From Dipteronia dyeriana (lineage: Eukaryota; Streptophyta; Magnoliopsida; Sapindales; Sapindaceae): DNA of 64,000 bases. The translations under genes and the position numbers were made by a program. The first letter of the stretch is position 1. Every line of letters begins with the position of its first letter. The notes below the pieces were generated by a model that had not been told where the DNA came from, searched no databases, and saw only the letters and a program-made list of their open reading frames with translations. This document shows, piece by piece, positions 1-8,837 of this stretch. The stretch is taken from the NCBI GenBank assembly GCA_032871835.1, contig CM065298.1, positions 77,094,154 to 77,158,153 of the forward strand, given 5' to 3'.

Positions 1-199
1 TCCTTAAGGTACAAAATTATACAATTGAAATACAACTTGTAATTGAAATGAGTGTTATAGCATTGATTAGCAATATAACTTGAATGTTATAATCTGCTAG
101 TTAATTTTTAGAATGTACTAACGTGTACTTAATTTGGATTTGCAATTGAAATTATAGACATCGGTTTCGTATAATATTCCGGACCTATATTCAAATATT

Positions 200-2460
200 G
201 TAAATGTGATCAAGCAAAATGAGGATCGATCGATATCTTTTTGTGAAGCAAAATTCATTAAGATTCGAGAAGAACTGAAGCTTAGAGATACAACAATGGG
301 AAAATCAACATCTGAGAAGGAAAGAGTAAACCAAAACAAAGTTGTGGACGACATGGTAAGTTTTTTTTTGAAAAAGTAAGTTTATGATCAATATGATTGA
401 AAGATGCTATTATTAATATATATTCTTTTTCTTTTTACCATAGGATACCGGTGGTAACGATATTTTCTCACCGGTGTAAAAATTTGATGATGGGGATGGT
501 TGGTTTCAGAATACTTCTAGGCATGAGAAGTTTAATGATGAGTCTGAGAATGAGAAGGTTGTTAGCAAGGCTAGTTTGGAAAAGGTTGTTGGCTCCACAA
601 TCGTGTCTGAAAAGTTTGATGGTGACACGGCTGGTTTGGAAAAGGTTAAGCCATTCTCGGAGAATGTTGTTGGTGAGGGTTGTTTAGAACAGGTTGCTAG
701 CTTCCCTATCGTGTCTGAGAAGGTTGATTGTGACACGGCTGTGGAGAAAAGGTTGAGACATTGCTAGAAAAGGTTCTTGGCGAGACATATGTGTAAGTTC
801 AGCCCTGCACAGATAATATCCCAGTTCAGCAGCCCATTAATGTAAATGAGTAACCTCCATTGGTTGTGAAGGTGATTCTTCCAAACTCAACACTCAGTGT
901 TATATTTATGGATGCGTCTGTCCCTAATGTGTGTTACAAGAATGAAGACCAGAAAAGAGGTCGTAAACGGTCAAGGTTCCTCGGCATCCCTATACTGATC
1001 CTATACCGAAGAAGAAAAAGGAAAGCCAAGATTCTGGTGAAAATGTAAATGATAAGTATATTCAGTTCATGTTCTATTTGAAGAAGAAAGATCAAACTCT
1101 GTATTGGTCCATTGTTACTCTCCTCTATTTTCCTTGTATATTGTATTTAAATGTGATTTATGTTATAAATATTTTCTTTAAATTTACCAATTGAACAGTG
1201 TCTATACTGGGCAAGCGTAGGAGATGACTCGTGAAGATTTCAATGAATCGGTCAAACCTACAAAATGGCTATCCAACATGGTATGTGATAAATTGTTTAG
1301 GTCCTGTTACCATTAACACATTAAAACAGAGGTATTTAAATAAATTTTTGAAGTAAAAGTATTTATAGCATATAGACAGCTACCTTGATGTTATTTGGAA
1401 GAAGTGTTCCTAAGGAAAGGTTGGCTACTGTCATGATATCGGGTTGGCCCCAAAAGCATTCTTTGTAAGTGCGTTTAACTTATACCTTTCATGTCGGGTT
1501 ACATAAAGTCAGGTTGAATAGGGTAACAGAAGTATTTGTAATTTTTAAACAGTATCATGTGGACCTGAAATGGAAAGTTGTAAAGGGGTTGTTGGACGAA
1601 GAAAGGATTTTAAAAGCATTTGAGGCGCACGAGAAGGAAAGACTTGAACAACAAACAAACGAACAGACTGGGTTGAAGCGAAAACAATCGAAAAAATTTG
1701 GTAAAAAAAAAAGGATCCTACAGCCCCCACCATAGCATTCTGGGAAGAATATCGGAATACGATCCCCTATCTTTCTACCTTGACAATGATACCCTATATT
1801 ATGTTACAAGCAGTGAGCTTCTATACGGCGAACCTTCGTGAACTGTGGAGTCGGTAAGTATCTGACACGTTCAGGTTTCATTTATATTGTTTAAATAATT
1901 TGTATTTTTATTTTACAACCAAATGTATGGTATACTGGTGTTGATTCTTTGCAACACCAACGATCACTGGGTTCTGTGCCAAGTCATTTTGAAAGAAGAA
2001 AAAGTTCTTATGTATGATTCATTTTTGGCCACGTAACGAAAAAATTGAATGGTTGAAAGACATCTGAGGCTTACTTTATTTGTTACCCTCAATTCTAAAG
2101 AATTCTAACTACTGAACAAGTGAAGATACCTTCTCACACCACTCCATTCACTGCTGAAAATATCATACAGTCCTTGCTTCCTCAACAATCTAATGGGTAC
2201 TTCATTTTCTTTAAGGCTCATACGTAATCAATTGCATAGTAGTTCCTATTCTTCATTATGATACAAATATTTATGATACAAGTATTTATGATTACATTTT
2301 GACTTCTTGCAACTGGAGTTGCGGTGCCTTTGTTTTAAATTTTACAGAATTGTTGCTATCTAGAGTGCTTTTATCATCAAGGAAGGAGACCTTCAGACAA
2401 AAAGATATTTCAACCATTCGTGAGTCAATGACTCTTGATATTTTTTTGAATGGTGAACTG
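200..2460 (+). pseudogene. Ulp1-like (C48) cysteine peptidase gene of MULE type, decayed, with introns
   Basis: Reading across frames and probable introns gives the C48 (SUMO-protease-like) catalytic layout. The His is in NDHWVLCQVI (CAC at 1,965-1,967), the Asp in MYDSF (GAT at 2,016-2,018) and the Cys in NWSCGAFVLNF (TGC at 2,320-2,322). A typical C-terminal segment follows (FRQKDISTIRESMTLDIF). A clear intron runs from GT at 356 to AG at 443, and another exon seems to end at 1,280 after TREDFNESVKPTKWLSNM. A basic KRGRKRSR stretch near 950 could be a nuclear localisation signal. Such genes are common cargo of plant Mutator-like elements, and a MULE transposase lies 6 kb away on the other strand. 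Several frame changes and stops (for example after FSPV near 475) make it a probable pseudogene. Bases 1-199 may be more of the same gene but show nothing recognisable. The family call is firm; the exon structure is approximate. Confidence 0.7.
555..765 (+). repeat. Imperfect repeated peptide in the N-terminal part of the Ulp1-like gene
   Basis: The frame reads LEKVVGSTIVSEKFDGDTAG, then LEKVKPFSENVVGEG, then LEQVASFPIVSEKVDCDTA. This is a degenerate repeat of an acidic/basic unit built on (L)E(K/Q)V...S..IVSEK(F/V)D.DTA. The DNA shows the matching duplication (tatcgtgtctgagaaggttg near 707 and tcgtgtctgaaaagtttgat near 601). It lies before the peptidase domain, where plant transposon-borne Ulp1 proteins are usually low in complexity. 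Confidence 0.55.
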
Positions 2461-3168
2461 TGCACTCCCTTGTAGTACTCTGAATATGATATTAATGTGT
2501 ATCTATGATTTGGTAGTTGGTAAGTGTATTCAGGGCTTGGGGAGATGGTGCTTTTTCTGTTTTCAAGTCCATGTATAGAACTTGTGGGCTCTTGGTGTGT
2601 TTTATTGTTGTGGCGCCTAGGAATAACTATTCTAGAGCCTTAGGATCAATGTTTTGGTGCCCAGAAGTAGATGTTAAAGAGTCCAAGAATCTATATTTTG
2701 AAGCCCACATTTAAATGTTATAGAGCCCAATAAGCTGTTTTTTTTTCCTAGGATGTAATGTAATAGAGCTAAGAATGTAACTTTTGGAGGCCATGAATAT
2801 ATCATATGCTGGACTTTAACATTTGCCAATTAAGAAACTGGACTTTAATATTATTAATTAATTAATTAATTAATTAATATTAAAGCCAACTTAATAATAC
2901 ACCAATAAAAAAAAGAAATAAATAATGTATTATTAAAACACTAATGAAACGTACAAAATGACTTCATAGTACAACAATAAAAACATTGGGCCTGGGCCTT
3001 GGCCTGGGACTTGGCCTGGGACTTTGCAATAAAGCAAATTATAATAAACCCTAAAAACACAACAGGGCAACAATTTTTTGTAAATGATGGCCCACCCCAG
3101 CTTGCGATTATATTAACGAAAATCGGGGATTTCATATTCTCCTCCCTCATCTCTTTCTTTTTTCTGTT
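2461..3168. other. Gene-free stretch with short simple repeats
   Basis: No gene is visible. An AATT-unit simple repeat lies at about 2,846-2,880. A small GGCCTGG(G/-)(A/C)CTT repeat lies at about 2,988-3,026, just before the cyclophilin copy. From 2,620 on, degenerate phrases such as gagccc/gaagccca recur and resemble those at 3,790-4,340 and 11,690-11,850. Confidence 0.5.
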
Positions 3169-3686
3169 ATGACGAATCCTAGGTGTTCTTCGACCTAACC
3201 ATCGACGATTATCATGCCAGTAGAATTACGATGGAGCTGTTCACAGACAGTACCCCGAGAACAACGGAGAACTTTGGGGCTCTTTGTACTGGAGAGAAAG
3301 GGATCGACACGATTGACAAACCACTCCACTACAAAGGGTCAATCTTCCACAGTGTGGTACCTGGGTACATGGTCCATGGAGAAGACATCACCAACGGAAA
3401 TGGAACCGGTGGTGAATTGATATATGGCCCTACTTTTGTCCATGAGAACTTTGTGAAAAAACACATTGGTCCCGGTATCCTGTCAATGGCAAAAATTGGA
3501 ACAAGAGGCAACGAGTCCCAATTCTTCATCTGTACCAGCAAGGCCGAGCGGCTCAATTGCAAGCAAGTTATCTTCGGTCAAGTGGTCGAAGGATTTGATG
3601 TGTTGAAGGCCGTTGACAAGATAAGTTCCATCTCCGGTTTGACAACGAAAGTTGTAATGGTGATTGACAGCGGGGTATTGTGTTGA
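3169..3686 (+). pseudogene. Cyclophilin-type peptidyl-prolyl isomerase, single-exon retrocopy, start and active site damaged
   Basis: The open frame from 3,183 to the TGA at 3,684-3,686 is a nearly full-length single-domain cytosolic plant cyclophilin. It has [19 protein letters not shown], the plant loop before [30 protein letters not shown] and [18 protein letters not shown]. The enzyme family isomerises X-Pro bonds. The expected ATG is at 3,169 (ATG ACG AAT CCT), but one base is missing right after it, so the start is out of frame. The first in-frame ATG is about 17 codons into the domain. Active-site residues are changed. The catalytic Arg of the FHR.(I/V)PG motif is Ser (FHSVVPGYM), the Gln two residues after the Met is His, the Trp that binds cyclosporin is Arg (AERLN), and the following His is Gln (KQVIFG). 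It is intronless and sits between MULE-type sequences, so it looks like a retrocopy or captured fragment. Functional isomerase activity is unlikely. Confidence 0.85.
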
Positions 3687-3689
3687 AAT

Positions 3690-3990
3690 GTTGTCAGTTA
3701 TTATAGTAATGTTGCTTTGGTTATGTTTGTTTTTTTTATGGTTAGTTGGATTTCCTAGATTTTCTATTGCATGCCTGTAATCCTTGGTGAATTATTCTAT
3801 TATGAAGCCCATGATTTTAAGTTTTAGAACACAGTTGTTAGACATAATTAAATGAATTGTGTTGTTTTAGACCCCGGAAAAAAAATCTGATTTGCACACA
3901 ACCGTTTTTCCTTCACAAATTTTAAATTTATAAATTTATTAATTGTGTTGTAGAGTGTGGGAAAATGTAAACACTAGCCCACATTGTTAA
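3690..3990. other. Gene-free stretch after the cyclophilin copy
   Basis: AT-rich sequence with no gene. A possible 3' UTR remnant follows the cyclophilin stop, and from 3,800 the gaagccc/gggcttc phrases of the MULE neighbourhood begin. Confidence 0.4.
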
Positions 3991-5960
3991 AAATTAGACC
4001 TAATTAAATGGGAAATGATTACATTACAACGGAATGATCCCATTTCAAGGCCTCAAATGAAATGTTTCTAGGCTTTAAAGCCATAAACCATTGTGGGGCA
4101 CAGTTGGATCCCACTCAGGCTAGAAGGTTGACCAAAGCTGGATCCCATAACTCCACCAAAGAATGCAACTGGGCTTCCACATAAATTATTGGGCTTAAAG
4201 GCATAATATGGACTTGATCTGGGCTTCCAAGCCAACTATTCAACCCAAATTGTTGGCCACAAGTCCTTTTATAATTTTCGGGCTTCAAAAATTATTTCCA
4301 GGCTTTAAGAATTATTTCAGGGTTCAATGTGTTATGTTAGTGCGTCTAATGATGTAGGTCCCTTCATTTTCATTTGGATCGAGACGGCTAAAAGTGGAAG
4401 AGACATAGGTGGGCAACATATAACAGTTGGTTGGGGCCATCTCACACATGCCAGTCCAGTCGGGAAATTTGTAAACATTTCCCAGAAAATATAATTAAAA
4501 AGAAAATGACTACATATATGCCCTCTATAGTATTTCAGGACTTCAAATCAGATCTCATGGCCTCAAATGAAATGTATATGAGCTCCAAAAGTATAGACTT
4601 ATTGTGGACTACAGTTGGATCCCACTCACGCATGAAAGTTGACCACAGGTGGATCCCACAACTCCAGCAAATTGTTTTTATGTAACACATACGGTCATCT
4701 TCACAAAGTCTATTTTCTTCCCATCCTCCATACTTTTGGCCTGAATGCCATGAACAAGTTGATCGTATATGTAGAGTGAAACCAATTGTATTGATAAATC
4801 TGGTGCAACCAAAAAAAATACGCTGTTTATATACCTTATTGTTTTTGTTATCGGAGTAACAGTGGGAAAATATTTGTGACTGGTTGTTTTGGAGGGGGTT
4901 TGTGTATGCTAGTGCATTTGGAAGGGTTTGTTTATTTTTATGTTTATTTATGTGTATAAGATACTTATGTGTTTGTTCACGGCACCCTTTGTTGCCTTTT
5001 TTGATGAATGAACCCTAGTTTTTGGTAAGTCTCTATTTCAAGGGAATTGACAAATGAAGTTTCAAAAATTGAAATATAATTTCGTAATTGATGTAAGAAA
5101 ACACAGAACAACATCATAAGCATTACGATAAAACTGTGGACTACATCAGAAAAAACAAAATAAAAAACATGAAACTGTGATCAACATGCCCTGACATTTG
5201 TCTAAGGAGACGGTGGAATATCGAAGTCCAACAACTTCTTCTCCATTTTTATAAGAGTGTATAGTCTATTGAGTTCATTGTCTCTTGCCTCCAGTTGAAC
5301 ATGTAAATTGATTATTTATGCTTCCAGGTTCTCAACTTTTCTCAGCAACACTTCATTGTCAATAGTCAGGCGGCTAGCATTTGCACGTTCTTCACGATGA
5401 TGTTCTCTACATTTGCAATCCGTTCCCTCAGACATTGGATGATAGATTCTAGCCTGTCTGTTTCATCAGGTCGACTGGCAACAATTTCCTTTGTTGCTGT
5501 TTTCTGCCATTGTACGATAAAAAATGAGAAACCAACAATACAATTGAAAAACAAAATGCCCTACATGAGGGTATTTATATTGTATAAACAGGCGTGACAA
5601 CTTTAAATGAAAAGTCACAATGCTATTTGTAAAGGTCATGTTCCATTGAAAGGTCATCTAGGATTGTGGATGCCTTTCATAACCTCACCTCCTAATGCAT
5701 GCATGCATTGTTTATAATGAAAAGACACCATTAATGTAAACACTCTCTACTTAATACTGTTAAGTAAAATACATCAGATGAATATTCATTACTGCTATAT
5801 CAGTTCTATAAATACGGTGTAGTAACCTAGAAATAACAAACAGGGCTTCACAAATTAATTTTCTTATTGGGCTTGACATACAAAAGTCAAGGCTTTTGTA
5901 ACAAATTAAGTTTGTTGCCAAATGTTGTCTAACAAATCTAACAGAAAAATATTAAATCAA
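3990..5960. repeat. Segmental duplication copy A, about 2 kb
   Basis: This stretch matches 5,990-8,040 as a diverged direct duplicate. Shared blocks in the same order include: paired (c)tggatccca motifs (4,107 and 4,140; compare 6,068, 6,717 and 6,755); a cttcacaaagtct block (4,697; compare 6,801); a gttatcggagtaacagtggg block (4,847; compare 7,252); the small coiled-coil gene (5,220-5,580; compare 7,387-7,567); and an atgcatgcatgcattgtt block (5,696; compare 7,739). No whole gene other than the small one is visible. Confidence 0.6.
5208..5580 (-). pseudogene. Small coiled-coil protein gene, copy A (frameshifted)
   Basis: On the minus strand a TATA-like ATATAAATAC (5,580-5,571) is followed about 60 bases later by ACAATGGCAGAAAA (ATG at 5,510-5,508). 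The ATG frame closes after 14 codons. Another frame then carries SRPDETDRLESIIQCLRERI, and a third carries REERANASRLTIDNEVLLRK followed by VENLEA, INLHVQLEARDNELNRLYTL and IKMEKKLLDFDIPPSP before a stop near 5,208. The conceptual product is a roughly 110-residue heptad-rich coiled coil. Copy B near 7.5 kb shares promoter, start and N-terminus, so this is a duplicated small gene and not chance. Its function and family are unknown to me. At least two frameshifts and one in-frame stop are present. Confidence 0.5.
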
Positions 5961-7326
5961 AGTCATGTTAAGTGTTTTTAGGATTTATAACCGATTACAG
6001 GGCATTATCTAGAATGATTTTGGGCTTGAAAAACAATGCCATTTCACTCTATTATGGGACAAAGCTGGATCCCACAAATCCACCAAAGAATAAAAGTGGG
6101 CTTGCATTTAATGTGATGAGCCTGTAGGCTTTAGCTGGGTTTCATCTTGCGTAACAAGCCACCTATTAAACCCAGATGAAGGCCTACACTCATTTTCATG
6201 TTTCCTGGCTACATATATATTTCCAGACCTTGAATGTCTTGTGTTAGTGCATGTAATGATATGAGTCCCTTCCTTTTCATTATGATTGAGACGGTCCAAA
6301 ATGGAAAGGACAAAGGTGGGCAACTTATTATAGTTGTTCGGGACCATCGGATGGTTAAAAAAATATTTGATGACCAACTCCATTATATTTGGTTAGTATC
6401 AATTCGAAAGTAGAATAATGCTCGATGACATTTGTACTACCTATATAGATTACTACATTTTGTATGACTAAGGCTTCTCATACACGACTGGGTTTCTTTT
6501 GGTTTCGAAGTTACAGTTTGTTATCAAATGTTGTCTAACAAATTTTTAAAAAGGTTTGGGTAATTTTAAAAATCGCCAAAAAATAAAATTAAATGGAAAA
6601 ATATTTAATCAAAGCCCTGTAGAGTGTTTCTGGGTTTCATAACAGATTACAGAGCCTTATATAGAATGATTCAAGGCTTGAAAAACGATGTCACTTTCCT
6701 CCATTGTAGGACACAGCTGGATCCCACTTACGCCCAGTATTATTGACCACAACTGGATCCCATAAAACCACCAACATATTAGGTTAAACATTAGATCGTC
6801 TTCACACAGTCTCTTTTCTTCCAATCCTCTAGACCAACTGCCACATCCACGTTCATGTCCACGTAACTCCACCGGTCCTTCCATCTTTTTGTTTGGTTTG
6901 TCATTTACACATCGTCGTGAGTCAATTCTCTAGTTACCTGTGTGTTTTTCACATTTATTCACTTTGTTGTATGAATTGGTGAAGGAATCAGTGTCTGCAA
7001 TTTTCAGAGGCAGGAAAATTAGTGTATTCAACTCTTAGCCTGAATATCAGGAACAAGTTGATGCATTTACTGGTGCATCTTTCCAGAAATTCAATACGGT
7101 GGATAAAGCATGTGAAGCAATCTGAAGCCTTGCCATTACACGTGAAAAGCAATCAATTGATACATCTGGTACCAGAGAAGATCAGGTTATTCACAGTCAA
7201 CCCGTGGAAACGAAAAGCCTTCCAATGTTGGTTATCTACCTTATTGTTCTTCGTTATCGGAGTGACAATGGGTAAATTTTTGTGAAACATGTTTTTTGGA
7301 GGGGTTTGTTTATGTTTATTTTTAGT

Positions 7327-7383
7327 TAAGTGTATATGTTACTTATGTGTTTGTTCAAGGGCCATAAGTAACATATACACTTA
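7327..7383. repeat. Perfect inverted repeat, 21-bp arms and 15-nt loop
   Basis: Arms at 7,327-7,347 and 7,363-7,383 are exact reverse complements around the loop 7,348-7,362. Copy A of the duplication has only the left-arm sequence (near 4,950), so the right arm is a local inverted copy made when copy B was rearranged. Confidence 0.85.
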
Positions 7384-7567
7384 TGGTGCTCTCTGCATTT
7401 GCAATCCGTCCCCTCAGACATTGGAAAATAGATTCCAGCCTATGTGCTTCATCTGGTTGCCTAGCAACTGTTTTCCTTTTGTTGTTGTTGTTTTCTGCCA
7501 TTGTATAATAAAAAACAATAAAAAAACAATATAAGTGAAGAACATAATGATGTAGGGGGTATTTATA
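7355..7567 (-). pseudogene. Small coiled-coil protein gene, copy B (3' truncated)
   Basis: The TATA-like TATAAATA (7,567-7,560) and ACAATGGCAGAAAA (ATG at 7,501-7,499) match copy A. The N-terminus is intact here: MAENNNNKRKTVARQ, then PDEAHRLESIFQCLRGRIAN. After about 41 codons homology stops at 7,387, where an inverted copy of nearby sequence begins, and the frame ends at 7,355 after 48 codons. The lost part is the long heptad segment still readable in copy A. The product is unknown. Basic residues before a heptad-like region superficially recall a bZIP, but the basic-region signature is absent. Confidence 0.5.
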
Positions 7568-7713
7568 GTGTATGAAACGGTTGTACAACTTCAAATGAAA
7601 AGTCACAATGGTAATTGTAAAAGTCTGGTTTCATTGAAATGATGAAAAGTCACAATGGATATTGTAAAAGTATTGTTTCATCGGGAGGGGGGATTCGGGA
7701 TGCCTTTTCATCA

Positions 7714-7739
7714 CCCCCCCCCCCCCCCCCAAAAAAAAA
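7714..7739. repeat. Homopolymer C17 followed by A9
   Basis: A run of 17 C is followed directly by 9 A, at the point where copy A has a plain cctcctaatgcatgc junction. The true length is uncertain because such runs are error-prone in sequencing. Confidence 0.8.
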
Positions 7740-7916
7740 TGCATGCATGCATTGTTCAGGAAATTAAGACTCCATTAATGTAAAGACTCTCTACTATATC
7801 CCCTACTTTCCCTACATCTCTACTTATACCCTATTTCATTTAACACATCAATATTGATATTAATATTGTTAATTAAAATAAAATACATCAATCAAATAGT
7901 CCACATCCAATACTGT

Positions 7917-8288
7917 TGCATGATTTGTGGGCCGATTAATATACAGGGCTTAAAATAAATATTCTTTTTGGGCTTGACATACATAGGTCACTGCTTATGA
8001 AAATAATTTGTAAATTCAAGCCCTCTCTTGCATGAATTATGGCTTCATAAATAAATATTCTTTCTAGGATTTACATACATAGGTTAGGCCTTATGGAAAT
8101 AATTAGTAAACTCAAGCCTTGTCTTGCATGACTTATGGGCTGCATAATATACAGGGGCTTCACAAATAAATATTCTTTCTGAGAAATACATACATAGGTC
8201 AGGCCTTACAGAAATAATTAGTAAACTCAAGCTCTGTCTTGCATGAATACTGGGCTCAATAATATACAGGGCTTTAAAATTCAATATT
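7917..8288. repeat. Tandem repeat, about 3.5 units of 95-115 bp
   Basis: Each unit starts with ttgcatga and carries gggct..ataatatacaggg, aaataaatattcttt, acatacataggt and aaataatt.gtaaa.tcaag. Unit starts are 7,917, 8,028, 8,124 and 8,239 (the last partial). The second unit lacks the ataatatacaggg part. Confidence 0.8.
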
Positions 8289-8837
8289 ATGTCTTGAACC
8301 ATTATTGCATAAAAATATAAAGCAACTCAAATACCAGTATCACACCAATAGAGGTAATGAACAAATTATGTTCATACTAAACACTGGACCGTTAATCAAT
8401 AAAAAGACCACAACCTCGACAACATTCAAGAATACCCAATTAATTAATACAAGACTATCACCAACCCAACAACTTAAAAACAACTATTGTACATCTTATA
8501 CACTAACACAACAACAACATCCTCTACACCTAACAACAAATATTACACTATTGACAACTTCCTAAACCATTGACAATATACTGGGCTGCTCATGCTACTG
8601 AACTTAAAAAGAGTTGTAACAACTGCACAAACCATTGACAATCTACATATGCCATACCTATGTAGCTTGCAATTACCACACCACCTATAACAACTTCCTT
8701 TAGCTCCTTCATGTGAACCTTTAATGAAGGTGTATGTGCATGCTATAGCAAAACCATAAGCAACTGCACGCTCTGAAAGAAATTGTTAAAAGAAAATATT
8801 TATAAGGAAAGGATGAGTCTCACCCATACCTCAACAA
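8289..8837. other. Gene-free stretch beside the MULE transposase
   Basis: A/C-rich low-complexity sequence (caacaacat-like runs around 8,480-8,560) and no recognisable gene. It lies downstream of the transposase stop and is probably part of the same element. Confidence 0.4.

Larger units (their letters stand above)
5990..8040. repeat. Segmental duplication copy B, about 2 kb
   Basis: Direct, diverged duplicate of 3,990-5,960; shared blocks are listed under copy A. Differences include a 21-base perfect inverted repeat at 7,327-7,383 that replaces part of the small gene, and a C17-A9 homopolymer at 7,714-7,739. Confidence 0.6.

Noticed and set aside
5366..5554. Small coiled-coil gene as a bZIP transcription factor
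   Set aside because: There is no N-x7-R basic-region signature, and the heptad part is broken by frameshifts.
7710..8300. Repeat array as CRISPR-like
   Set aside because: Units are about 95-115 bp, diverged and without spacers; this is a plain tandem duplication in a plant genome.
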